Assembly (NCBI GenBank): GCA_020024105.1
Contig: JAHHUH010000022.1
Coordinates: 1-29,752, forward strand
DNA: 29,752 bases
Source of the DNA: Phascolarctobacterium sp.
GTDB lineage: Bacteria > Bacillota > Negativicutes > Acidaminococcales > Acidaminococcaceae
Direction of reading: 5' to 3'
The notes beneath the pieces are model-generated. The model was not told the DNA's origin and searched no databases. It saw only the letters and a list, made by a program, of their open reading frames with translations. A program made the position numbers and the translations under genes. Positions within the stretch are counted from its first letter, which is position 1. Every line of letters begins with the position of its first letter. Positions 7,560-14,544 of the stretch are shown in pieces.

Positions 7560-8269
7560 CTTCCACCATGGAAGCCGGCGTGAAAATGAGTGAGCTTCTC
7601 CAGCTTACCCTCCTGATAGGCTTGCAGGTTTTCCTGTGCCGTACCCTTCTGGGTATGGTAAATGGCAATATCAGCCGCCTGAAGGACCTCCGCAGCATTT
7701 TGTCCACAACGTGGCGTGAGGAGGATGGTAATATCCTGATCTACTAAGAATTGAGCTGCCTTGACACCAGCACCACCGGCTGCCTGGGTGGCAGGATTGG
7801 CAAGAATTTCTTCCTTACCATCTACAGCAAGAAGAAAATAAGGCGCTCTGGCGAAGGCCGGGCAGATATCAATTTTGTTTTCATCTAGGGGAAGGGCAAT
7901 CTTCATACTAAAAACCTCCTTTGCAGGTTGTGCACAATGACGATGACAGCGGCTATGTAAGCAGTGCTCGTCCTTACTATCGCAGAGACAGTAGGAGCCG
8001 CCCTGGATTAAGAGGGGGCGTCCCTCGACTAGGGCTAGGGCCAGCTTTTTACGGGCTGCAGTGTAAATTTGTTGTACCGTAGTACGAGCTACATCCATGT
8101 AGCGGCTGCATTCCTCCTGAGAAAAGTCCTCTTTATCGATAAGACGGATAGCCTCGTATTCATCCACCGTTAGGGTGACCGCTTCTGTTCTCGTAGTCGG
8201 TCCCAGGGGACGAAATTCTGTAGTTCCAGGTAGGGAGCAGACCTTACGACATTTGGTTGGTCTGGGCAT
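7556..8269 (-). CDS. DUF134 helix-turn-helix protein fused to a NifX-type domain
   Basis: This 237-residue protein joins two families usually found as neighbours. Residues 1 to about 90 are DUF134: MPRPTKCRKV start, a LTVDEYEAIRLID block, and a helix-turn-helix around residues 50-75. Residues 94-112 are a Cys/His-rich hinge (C94, C96, C103, C108, C112). Residues 122-237 are a complete NifX-type domain. Start 8269 is chosen over 8305 because GGAGGG lies just upstream and the family pattern begins there. A separate start inside the gene at 7906 has its own perfect ribosome site, so a free NifX product of 116 residues is likely too. The HTH half may repress its own promoter, which is flanked by two palindromes. 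The fusion is seen directly; the regulatory role is inferred. Confidence 0.87.
   Translation of the reverse strand: MPRPTKCRKVCSLPGTTEFRPLGPTTRTEAVTLTVDEYEAIRLIDKEDFSQEECSRYMDVARTTVQQIYTAARKKLALALVEGRPLLIQGGSYCLCDSKDEHCLHSRCHRHCAQPAKEVFSMKIALPLDENKIDICPAFARAPYFLLAVDGKEEILANPATQAAGGAGVKAAQFLVDQDITILLTPRCGQNAAEVLQAADIAIYHTQKGTAQENLQAYQEGKLEKLTHFHAGFHGGR
7904..7922 (-). promoter_or_regulatory. Internal ribosome binding site and ATG inside the DUF134-NifX gene
   Basis: On the minus strand AAAGGAGG (7922-7915) lies eight bases before an in-frame ATG (7906-7904) that opens MKIALPLDEN, the normal beginning of a stand-alone NifX protein. It is as good as the best ribosome sites in the window, so a second product (7556-7906, 116 residues) is expected. 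Confidence 0.75.
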
Positions 8270-8292
8270 GGGCGTCCCTCCTTTATAGTTAT

Positions 8293-8304
8293 TGACATAT
8301 GTCA
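8293..8304. promoter_or_regulatory. Downstream palindromic operator candidate
   Basis: TGACATATGTCA is a perfect 12-base palindrome. It sits eight bases downstream of the -10 of the DUF134-NifX promoter, where it would cover the transcription start and early leader, as expected for a repressor site. Confidence 0.6.
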
Positions 8305-8312
8305 TTAATTAC

Positions 8313-8341
8313 ATTGTAGGTGTGCAGCTAGAAAAAGTCAA
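8313..8341 (-). promoter_or_regulatory. Promoter of the DUF134-NifX / MinD operon
   Basis: On the minus strand TTGACT (8341-8336) and TACAAT (8318-8313) are separated by exactly 17 bases. This is one of the best sigma-A-like promoters in the window. It is flanked on both sides by nearly identical palindromes. Confidence 0.8.
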
Positions 8342-8351
8342 GCTATATTTA

Positions 8352-8363
8352 TGACATATGCCA
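8352..8363. promoter_or_regulatory. Upstream palindromic operator candidate
   Basis: TGACATATGCCA differs by one base from the perfect palindrome at 8293-8304. It lies ten bases upstream of the -35. The two centres are 59 bp apart, so one protein could bind both and bracket the promoter. Confidence 0.55.
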
Positions 8364-8380
8364 TTTATCAGTGGCTATAA

Positions 8381-8406
8381 AAAAGCCCCCTACTTTAGTA
8401 GGGGGC
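8381..8406 (-). terminator. Terminator of trxA
   Basis: A 10-bp GC-rich stem (8397-8406 with 8385-8394) is followed on the minus strand by a run of Ts (8384-8379). It lies 17 bases after the trxA stop codon. Confidence 0.92.
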
Positions 8407-8422
8407 CTAGCCTTGAATGTTG

Positions 8423-8728
8423 TTATTTTACTAAATTTGCCAGATCTGTAAGGGATTGAAGACTGCTTACACTCCGTACTACTTCACCTTGACGGAAGAC
8501 GATAAGGGTGGGAATATACATTATTTTAAATTGACCTGCTAATTCAGGGCATTCATCTACATTAACCTTAACAACCTTAATTTGCGGATTTTCCTGAGCG
8601 AACTGCTCTAAAACGGGTGCCTGCATGCGGCAGGGACCACACCAGGGAGCCCAGAAATCTACCAGGACGGTTTGCTGTGCTTCTAAAACTTCGGCTTGGA
8701 AGTTCTGTTGAGTAATTTCGATAGCCAT
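8423..8728 (-). CDS. trxA: Thioredoxin
   Basis: This 101-residue cytosolic thioredoxin has FWAPWCGPC with active cysteines C30 and C33 and the cis-proline loop YIPTLIVF. It spans the full thioredoxin fold at close to the usual 105-110 residues. Start 8728 is chosen over the upstream 8770 because AAGGAAG precedes it and family similarity begins at MAIEITQQNF. It is monocistronic, with its own promoter and terminator. It could supply electrons to CcdA (4423-5085) and so to the exported TlpA-like protein, but that is inferred. No thioredoxin reductase is in the window. Confidence 0.95.
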   Translation of the reverse strand: MAIEITQQNFQAEVLEAQQTVLVDFWAPWCGPCRMQAPVLEQFAQENPQIKVVKVNVDECPELAGQFKIMYIPTLIVFRQGEVVRSVSSLQSLTDLANLVK

Positions 8729-8787
8729 AATGAACACTTCCTTTAAACAAATAATAAGTAATCTTATCAATATCAGCCATTAACTGG

Positions 8788-8816
8788 ATTATAGCATAAA
8801 GGCCTGCTTTTGTCTG
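8788..8816 (-). promoter_or_regulatory. Likely trxA promoter
   Basis: On the minus strand an extended -10 (TGCTATAAT, core 8793-8788) lies 17 bases after CAGACA (8816-8811), which matches four of six -35 bases. A short stem (8803-8808 with 8818-8823) overlaps it and might weakly end mscS transcription. Confidence 0.6.
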
Positions 8817-8848
8817 TAGCAGGAGTGTGAAAAGCCGTACTTTTTCTT

Positions 8849-9976
8849 TTAGGAACGCTTAAGCGGTTCAGGTGCAGCAGGCTTTTCCGAAACGGGGGAC
8901 TGGCCCATGGACTGTTGCTGTTGTAGGGCATTTTCAAAATAAATACTGGTGCTGGGGAAGGCGCAGCTGACACCGACCTCTTCCATAATGTGCATGATTT
9001 CCAGATTGATTCTTTGGACGATATCCAGGTAGACCATGGCTGCATTGGTGTGGGCATAACAGGTGATTTGGACATCCAGGCTGCTGCCACCATAATTTTG
9101 GAAATGTACGCGGATATCATCCTTCTGGATATCCTCCTGCGCTGCCAAATAATTACGGACACGGGTTACGAAGGCTTCCATTTGCTCACTGGTGGTATCG
9201 TAGGTCAGGCCGATGGTGAAATTAATGCGTCGCTTTTCTCGACGGGTAAAGTTGGTGATGGGCGCATTGGAGAGCAGGGAATTAGGAATGTAGACTAGTT
9301 CGTTGGGGAAGGTACGGAGGCAGGTGCTGCGGAAGGTAACCTTTTCAACGACACCCTCCTGACCGTTGGCACTAATCCAGTCGCCTGTTACGAAGGGCTT
9401 ATCCAGAATAATGATGAGGCTGCCGAAAACATTGGCCAGTGCATCTTTAGCAGCCAGAGCTACGGCCAGGGAGCCGATACCCAGGGAGGCGATAAAGGCA
9501 CTGATATCATAATTCCATTCCTTGGCCACGGTAACAAAGGCCATCATTACGATAAGGATACGGATAATAGTGGCGAAGAGGTTGGAAACAGCATCCTCGG
9601 AACGGATACCGGCCTTGTTCAACAAATGGGTCATGAACATGTGGGTAGTACTGCTGAGGTTGTAAAGACCCCAGAAGAAACAGATAGCAAAGGAGCTGCG
9701 GAGAACCTTACTGTCGAAAGCTTCTAGGCTGGCATTGTAGACTGGAGTCAGCGCAATGGCTACGTAAAGGCCGCCAATCCAAAGTATCAGGTTAATGGGC
9801 TTTTCAAAGGCTGCTAAAATTTCTTCATCATATTTTAAGGCTGTGGTAGCAGTAAGACGACGTAGCAGGCAAAGAATAAAATTTTTGTAAAGGTAACGGA
9901 TACCGGAAAAAATAATCAGGGCCAGTAGGGATTTGTACCAGAGGGTAATGTTTAACAATTCTAAATAGACTTCCAT
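8849..9976 (-). CDS. MscS-family mechanosensitive channel
   Basis: This 375-residue membrane protein has about four hydrophobic segments in the first 190 residues. The pore-helix pattern SLGIGSLAVALAAKDALANV follows, rich in small residues as in MscS TM3. Then come the beta-domain signature FVTGDWI and EGVVEKVTFRST, and a C-terminal alpha/beta cytoplasmic vestibule. Such channels release solutes under membrane tension after hypo-osmotic shock. The start has AAAGGAGA upstream. The C-terminal tail (about 25 residues, Q/P-rich) is variable in the family. A promoter of its own lies at 10012-10040. Length and motifs are normal for a small-to-medium MscS protein. Confidence 0.92.
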   Translation of the reverse strand: MEVYLELLNITLWYKSLLALIIFSGIRYLYKNFILCLLRRLTATTALKYDEEILAAFEKPINLILWIGGLYVAIALTPVYNASLEAFDSKVLRSSFAICFFWGLYNLSSTTHMFMTHLLNKAGIRSEDAVSNLFATIIRILIVMMAFVTVAKEWNYDISAFIASLGIGSLAVALAAKDALANVFGSLIIILDKPFVTGDWISANGQEGVVEKVTFRSTCLRTFPNELVYIPNSLLSNAPITNFTRREKRRINFTIGLTYDTTSEQMEAFVTRVRNYLAAQEDIQKDDIRVHFQNYGGSSLDVQITCYAHTNAAMVYLDIVQRINLEIMHIMEEVGVSCAFPSTSIYFENALQQQQSMGQSPVSEKPAAPEPLKRS

Positions 9977-10011
9977 AAGATTCTCCTTTTATTGGGGTAT
10001 AGTGCATTCCT

Positions 10012-10040
10012 ATTTTAACATTTGACTTGCTCTAAGACAA
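10012..10040 (-). promoter_or_regulatory. Likely promoter of the MscS-type channel gene
   Basis: On the minus strand TTGTCT (10040-10035) and TAAAAT (10017-10012) are separated by 17 bases. It lies in the divergent region between the channel gene and the DUF456 gene. Confidence 0.55.
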
Positions 10041-10103
10041 ATAAAAATCTGCTTTTCTAATATTGTTTTAACTCTTATCACAACTATAAAAAAAATAATA
10101 TGC

Positions 10104-10125
10104 TATACTTATACTAAATAAGTAT
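10104..10125 (+). promoter_or_regulatory. -10 element of the DUF456 operon with overlapping inverted repeat
   Basis: An extended -10, TGCTATACT (core 10104-10109), lies 41 bases before the DUF456 start. I see no clear -35. An inverted repeat, ATACTTA (10105-10111) and TAAGTAT (10119-10125), overlaps it and could be an operator, though short AT-rich repeats are common by chance. Confidence 0.4.
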
Positions 10126-10149
10126 GCAAACTTCGTAAGGAGGAGCAGT

Positions 10150-10659
10150 ATGGAATATTTAGTCGAATGGACAATTGCAGGGATTATTATAGTTTTAGGA
10201 CCGATACTAACTATATTTGACCTGCCTGGTAATACTTTGTTGATGCTGACGGCCGTTGGCTATGCTTGCTTTGATAGTGGCATGTACATGGACACCCGTT
10301 TGTTATCAGGAATGTTTTTTGTCTATGTTTTGGGAGAATGCTGGGAGGCTACAGTTTCTCTTTTTGGTATTAAGCGTAAAAAGGTTTCCTGGTGGGCGGT
10401 GCTGGTAATCGCCATCGGCGGCTTTATAGGAACCGTGCTGGGAACGGGAATTATGCCGGTTTTTGGTTCCATTGCCGGAGGCTTGGCCGGCGCCTTTGCG
10501 GCAGCCTTCGCCTATGAATATCTGCGGACTGGTAAGGGAAATGAAGCAAGCTCCCTGGCCTGGGCTGCGGCCAAGATGCGCTTTTTAGCTTTAATTGGCA
10601 AGCTGGTAGCAGGACTGGCCCTGGCTATTATGCTGGCAAAGCTGATTTATATTAATTAG
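10150..10659 (+). CDS. DUF456 family membrane protein
   Basis: This 169-residue protein has four to five hydrophobic segments. It shows the DUF456 pattern: an LPGNTLLML segment after the first helix, a basic KRKKVSWWA turn, then glycine-rich helices (GGFIGTVLGTGIMPVFG and AGGLAGAFAAAFAYEYLRTG) and a final helix. The function of the family is not established. AGGAGGAG precedes the ATG. It is followed after 11 bases by a D-2-hydroxyacid dehydrogenase gene whose ribosome site overlaps its stop codon, so the two are cotranscribed. Confidence 0.85.
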   Translation: MEYLVEWTIAGIIIVLGPILTIFDLPGNTLLMLTAVGYACFDSGMYMDTRLLSGMFFVYVLGECWEATVSLFGIKRKKVSWWAVLVIAIGGFIGTVLGTGIMPVFGSIAGGLAGAFAAAFAYEYLRTGKGNEASSLAWAAAKMRFLALIGKLVAGLALAIMLAKLIYIN

Positions 10660-10670
10660 GAGGTGTACAA

Positions 10671-11636
10671 ATGAAGGATTTACGAGAATACAAGGTTATG
10701 GCTACCGGTAAAATTCGTCAGGTGGCAATGGACGCCTTACAGGAGCAGGTACAGCTTCTGTCCTGGCAGCAGGGTGGTAGAATGCCCAAGGAGCAGTTTG
10801 ATGAATGGTTGGCACAGGCCGATGCGATTTATTCCACAGGTAATATCCGGGTGGATGAGGCCCTGCTGGCAAAGGCTCCTCGGGTTAAGGTAATTGCTCA
10901 GGCCTCCGTGGGCTATGACAACATTGATGTAGAGGCCTGCCGGGACCGGGGAATCGTTGTCGGTCATACTCCTGGGGTTTTAGTGGATGCTGTTGCAGAC
11001 CTGGCCTATGGCTTAGTGCTGGATAGTGCACGGCATATCGTCCGTGGCAGTGAGCATGTAAAGTCCGGCCTGTGGGGCCAGCGTAAGGGACTGGGCTTTG
11101 GCACGGATCTGGCAGGAAAAACCTTGGGTATCATTGGCATGGGCGATATTGGCAGTGCCCTTGTGCCCCGTGCTAAGGCCAGCAAGATGCAGGTTATCTA
11201 CCATAATCGTCATCAGCGTACCGATGATGCTCAGCTGGATGTTACCTACGTGAGTCAGGAGGAACTGTTACGTCAGGCTGATTTTGTAGTTTTAACCGTA
11301 ACTCTCAATCCTTCAACCCGTGGACTAATTAATCGGGAAACCCTGGCTTTGATGAAGCCGACAGCTTCTTTGATTAACGTGGCTCGTGGTCCTATTGTGG
11401 ACATGGAGGCTCTCTATGAGGCACTGGCGCAGGGCCGTCTAGCCTGTGCCGCTCTAGATGTAACTGATCCGGAACCCCTGCCCGGCGAGCATAAGCTGTT
11501 GACCCTGCCCAATGTGACGGTAACCCCACATATTGCCGCTTCCACTGTAGAAACCAGGGACGCCATGGCTTTGCTGACAGTGGAAAATATTCTTAAGGGA
11601 CTGGCTGGCGAGGCTTTGCCGGCACAGGTAAAATAG
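10671..11636 (+). CDS. D-2-hydroxyacid dehydrogenase (glycerate/glyoxylate reductase type)
   Basis: This 321-residue NAD(P)-dependent enzyme reduces a 2-oxoacid to a D-2-hydroxyacid. The Rossmann signature GMGDIG is at 156-161. The catalytic trio is R239 (NVARGP), E268 (TDPEP) and H287 (TPHIAAST). The substrate loop SVGYDNID is at about 79-86. The length is normal for the D-glycerate/glyoxylate reductase group, but the exact substrate (hydroxypyruvate, glyoxylate, or another) cannot be read. The ribosome site AGGAGGTG lies at the end of the DUF456 gene, and the CHAD gene starts four bases after its stop. No link in function with those neighbours is obvious. Confidence 0.9.
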   Translation: MKDLREYKVMATGKIRQVAMDALQEQVQLLSWQQGGRMPKEQFDEWLAQADAIYSTGNIRVDEALLAKAPRVKVIAQASVGYDNIDVEACRDRGIVVGHTPGVLVDAVADLAYGLVLDSARHIVRGSEHVKSGLWGQRKGLGFGTDLAGKTLGIIGMGDIGSALVPRAKASKMQVIYHNRHQRTDDAQLDVTYVSQEELLRQADFVVLTVTLNPSTRGLINRETLALMKPTASLINVARGPIVDMEALYEALAQGRLACAALDVTDPEPLPGEHKLLTLPNVTVTPHIAASTVETRDAMALLTVENILKGLAGEALPAQVK

Positions 11637-11639
11637 GTA

Positions 11640-12920
11640 ATGAAATATAAGCTTTGTTTACATCTGGTTGATGAAAAGCAGCAGCTGGAGCTGGCGCAGC
11701 TTTTACAAGGTCTTTTACCACCACCCCGTCAGGAATATGTGGATTCCCAAGATGTTAATGTACAGGATGGCTGGCAGTGCCGGGTAAGTGTTTATTCCCT
11801 GCTGCCGGGGGGCTATTGGGTGGAATATATGGTCGGTGAGCTGTATGTTAATGACCATACCTACAATTTAAACGAGATTGTTCTGCGCTTTGATGAGAAT
11901 TCGGCGACTGCAGCCCAGCAGCTGCTGCATAAGCTGCTACAGAGTGAGCTGGCACTGGTTCTGGATGTGGCTGATTTACATTTGCGGGTACAGCGGCTTT
12001 TAGGGCGGGCCTGCATGAGTGAAATGCCTCTTTATGATGAAGATAATGTCAGTACGGTTTTCTACTGTCATCTGCCCTGGCATATTATGGAAGTAAGTAA
12101 GGCCTGGGGTGATTTCCTGACCAGGCCTCTGAACAGGAATCTGCTTCGCCATCTGCGGGTGAAGCTGCGCAGGATGCGTTCCAGTTGGAGCTTCTGTAAA
12201 TGCCTGCTGTCTGAGGACTTTTTCGAGCAATGGCAGGGCTTGTTCAAGAGCTGGACCACCCTGTTGGGCTATACCCGTGAATATGATGTGGCCTTGTCCA
12301 CCTGTCGAAAAATTAGACAGAACCGCTTAAATGGTACGGAGATAAATCTGGAGGTAGTTTCCCGGTTGGAGCTGCTTCTGGAGGAGATGCGTCACAAGCT
12401 GGCTACCAGGTTACCTACGGTACGGCAGCTGAATCAAATTACCGCCAAATTGGCAGAGCTGATGTTTAAGGTTTACCTGCTTCCAGGCAGGAGTGAATAT
12501 AAAAAGCAGCGGTTGAGAGCGTTCTTCCGAGAACGGCTGGTAAAATGGTGTGGTAAATTAAGCAATAGTAAGACCTATCCAGATGTTAAAAATATGGAAC
12601 AGCTGCATAAGAAGAGAATTAGAATTAAACGATTACGCTATGCTCTTCAGGGAATGCCCGAGCTGGAGGTGCCCAGTCGTCTGATGCGGACGATGAAGTC
12701 CATCCAGGATGTATTAGGGCTGATTCATGATGAGTACGTCAATACTATTTTGATAGAAAATATTTTAAGAGAGCATCAGGAGGATGAGGTCTTAAAATAT
12801 CAATGTGCCATGTTTTGCGGCTGGGAAAGGGCTAAGGCTGAAGAGGCCCTGGGGGGACTGCCCTCACTTTGGGATAGCTTCCGGAGCCAGCTACTGGATT
12901 GGCAAAGAGAAGCCCTCTAG
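11640..12920 (+). CDS. CHAD domain protein with a CYTH-like remnant at the N-terminus
   Basis: This 426-residue protein has a convincing CHAD helical domain from about residue 135 to the end. It shows the two basic signatures LLRHLRVKLRRMRS and LHKKRIRIKRLRYAL, whose His/Arg/Lys residues bind polyphosphate in this family. The first 130 residues (MKYKLCLHLVDEKQQLEL start) have the size and beta-rich look of a CYTH domain but lack the acidic ExExK motif. It therefore cannot act as a triphosphatase by the usual mechanism. It is the last gene of the DUF456-dehydrogenase operon, beginning four bases after the previous stop with only a weak ribosome site, so it is likely translationally coupled. 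A strong terminator follows. The CYTH relation of the N-terminus is inferred. Confidence 0.83.
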   Translation: MKYKLCLHLVDEKQQLELAQLLQGLLPPPRQEYVDSQDVNVQDGWQCRVSVYSLLPGGYWVEYMVGELYVNDHTYNLNEIVLRFDENSATAAQQLLHKLLQSELALVLDVADLHLRVQRLLGRACMSEMPLYDEDNVSTVFYCHLPWHIMEVSKAWGDFLTRPLNRNLLRHLRVKLRRMRSSWSFCKCLLSEDFFEQWQGLFKSWTTLLGYTREYDVALSTCRKIRQNRLNGTEINLEVVSRLELLLEEMRHKLATRLPTVRQLNQITAKLAELMFKVYLLPGRSEYKKQRLRAFFRERLVKWCGKLSNSKTYPDVKNMEQLHKKRIRIKRLRYALQGMPELEVPSRLMRTMKSIQDVLGLIHDEYVNTILIENILREHQEDEVLKYQCAMFCGWERAKAEEALGGLPSLWDSFRSQLLDWQREAL

Positions 12921-12930
12921 GGTATGCTGG

Positions 12931-12966
12931 AAGGACTCTGACACGGAAGGTGTCGGAGTCCTTTTT
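12931..12966 (+). terminator. Terminator of the DUF456-dehydrogenase-CHAD operon
   Basis: A 14-bp stem (12931-12944 with 12950-12963, one G-U pair) with a 5-base loop is followed by a T run ending at 12966. It begins ten bases after the CHAD stop codon. Confidence 0.92.
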
Positions 12967-12980
12967 CTATAAAAATGCAT

Positions 12981-13010
12981 AAAAAAAAGGTGCTTTCCTA
13001 GGAAAGCACC
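12981..13010 (-). terminator. Terminator of the gamma-carbonic anhydrase gene
   Basis: A perfect 10-bp stem GGTGCTTTCC/GGAAAGCACC (12989-13010) is followed on the minus strand by eight Ts (12988-12981). Confidence 0.92.
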
Positions 13011-13032
13011 CTCGTAGCTCTTTTAAAGCCGG

Positions 13033-13584
13033 TTAGACGATTTTTTCACCATGGTAGGTTTCACCGCCACCATCGGGCAGTAAGCCATAGCGTTTGGACC
13101 ATAAATCTTTATATTTAACAGCCTGAGCATGGATATTAGCTAAATTACCCTCGTCCAATTTCTTGATAACCTTGGCAGGAATGCCTGCAACCAGGGAGAA
13201 GGGAGGAACAATAGTGTTTTTAGTAACAACCGCGCCGGCAGCCACAATGGAACCGTGGCCGATGACAGCACCATCTAAAACTGTAGAGCTCATGCCGATC
13301 AGACAGTGATCTTCAACAGTGCAGGCGTGGAGTAATGCACTATGACCTACGGTTACGAAGTCACCGACGATGCAGGGAAATTCATCTGCTACATGGAGTA
13401 CGGCATTATCCTGAATGTTGGTGTAACGGCCAATTTCAATACGGTTCACATCACCACGAACAGTAGCATTGGGCCATACACTACTGTATTCCTTCATTTC
13501 TACCTTACCGATAATGGTTGCTGCATTAAAAGCATAAGCCTTTTCATCAATTTTAGGAGCTTGTCCCTCGAATTTGTATTGCAT
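13033..13584 (-). CDS. Gamma-carbonic anhydrase family hexapeptide-repeat protein
   Basis: This 183-residue protein is a left-handed beta-helix built of hexapeptide repeats (about residues 20-145), followed by a C-terminal helix. The three metal-binding histidines of the gamma-carbonic anhydrase family are visible at H64, H81 and H86. R43 and D45 (the RGD segment) and Q58 match residues around the active site of known members. The product would be a cytosolic homotrimer with Zn or Fe at the subunit interfaces. Many relatives of this length (YrdA/PaaY-like) lack the acidic loop of Cam, so real carbonic anhydrase activity is possible but not certain. It is monocistronic, with its own promoter and terminator. 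Confidence 0.9.
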   Translation of the reverse strand: MQYKFEGQAPKIDEKAYAFNAATIIGKVEMKEYSSVWPNATVRGDVNRIEIGRYTNIQDNAVLHVADEFPCIVGDFVTVGHSALLHACTVEDHCLIGMSSTVLDGAVIGHGSIVAAGAVVTKNTIVPPFSLVAGIPAKVIKKLDEGNLANIHAQAVKYKDLWSKRYGLLPDGGGETYHGEKIV

Positions 13585-13660
13585 AGTATCACCACTTTCT
13601 AAAAATTTTAATGTAAAATTAGCTTTTTTTAGGCAAAACTGTAATTTACCTTACACTTTA

Positions 13661-13688
13661 ATTGTACATATTCTTAATATAAAGTCAA
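13661..13688 (-). promoter_or_regulatory. Promoter of the gamma-carbonic anhydrase gene
   Basis: On the minus strand TTGACT (13688-13683) and TACAAT (13666-13661) are separated by 16 bases. The leader to the ATG is about 70 bases long. Confidence 0.72.
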
Positions 13689-13751
13689 CAAGTTATGAAA
13701 TTACTTCACAACTATTTTGCTTTTATACATGGCTTTATGGTCGATGTTTAC

Positions 13752-13780
13752 TTGCTAATCTAGGTCGGTCAGAGTATGAT
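13752..13780 (+). promoter_or_regulatory. Likely promoter of the TVP38-CYTH operon
   Basis: TTGCTA (13752-13757) and TATGAT (13775-13780) are separated by 17 bases. It lies in the divergent region, 38 bases before the first start codon. Confidence 0.5.
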
Positions 13781-13794
13781 TATAGTAAGAAAAA

Positions 13795-13821
13795 AAGGAG
13801 GTACTGGCTTCAGTACGTATG
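13795..13821 (+). promoter_or_regulatory. Shine-Dalgarno site separated from its start by a small hairpin
   Basis: AAGGAGG (13795-13801) lies 17 bases before ATG 13819, about twice the usual spacing. The gap is almost exactly a hairpin, GTACTG (13801-13806) pairing with CAGTAC (13811-13816) around a four-base loop. Folding would bring the site to a normal distance. Confidence 0.55.
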
Positions 13822-14544
13822 ATGCATAATAAATGGAAACTTCTGGCTCTTAGGCTGACCTTGTATCTGTTGGCCGTGGGAGCTTTATTATATGGAATTT
13901 ATCAGTCACCCTATAATCCTCACCTTCATTCTGTTGACGAGGTCAGAGTATGGACTCTGGGCTTTGGCGTCTGGGCACCCCTGATGTATCTGGGAGTGTA
14001 TACCTTTCGGCCCCTGCTGATGTTTCCCACCCTGCTTCTTAATCTTAGTGCCGGACTACTTTTTGGACCCTGGTGGGGGATTGTTTTTGTCCTGCTTGGC
14101 GGTCTGGGCTGCGCTATTTTCTGCTATCTTTGGGGGCGCTTTGGCGGCGGTCAATGGCTTTTACGAAATTATGGCGGTAGTATTGGGGCCAAGGTGCAGG
14201 ATTATCTAGGTGGGCGGCAGAGCTTTATCAGAATGCTCTGGTTAAGAACAGTACCGATCTTCCCCTACGATCCCGTGAGTATTTTAGCTGGTAGCGTGGG
14301 GGTACCAATAAAAACCTATATCAGTGCTACTGTATTGGGCATGCTGCCTGGCGCCGTAGCTTATAATTTTTTAGTAAATTCCGTGGGTACGAGTAGCTTT
14401 TACGGAGCTGTAGCAGTAACCCTGCTAGCCTTTGGCCTGCCATTCTGGTGGTGGCAGCGTAGCGGTGAAAGTAAGCGGATGGGGAAAGGTTGTGAAGATT
14501 ATGCAGAAAAATGTAGAAATAGAAATGAAGCTGGTGATAGGTAA
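13819..14544 (+). CDS. TVP38/TMEM64 (DedA/SNARE-associated) family membrane protein
   Basis: This 241-residue integral membrane protein has about six hydrophobic segments. It carries the family hallmarks FRPLLMFPTLLLNLSAGLLFG and a glycine-rich FGPWWGIVFVLLGGLG stretch. Later come RTVPIFPYDPVSILAGSVGVP and the YISATVLGMLPGAVAYNFLV helix. Relatives are implicated in lipid transbilayer movement, but the substrate here is unknown. The ATG at 13819 is followed at once by a second ATG. The C-terminal 25 residues are charged and unlike the family, because the gene runs 44 bases into the CYTH-CHAD gene. Its neighbours do not define a pathway. Confidence 0.87.
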   Translation: MMHNKWKLLALRLTLYLLAVGALLYGIYQSPYNPHLHSVDEVRVWTLGFGVWAPLMYLGVYTFRPLLMFPTLLLNLSAGLLFGPWWGIVFVLLGGLGCAIFCYLWGRFGGGQWLLRNYGGSIGAKVQDYLGGRQSFIRMLWLRTVPIFPYDPVSILAGSVGVPIKTYISATVLGMLPGAVAYNFLVNSVGTSSFYGAVAVTLLAFGLPFWWWQRSGESKRMGKGCEDYAEKCRNRNEAGDR

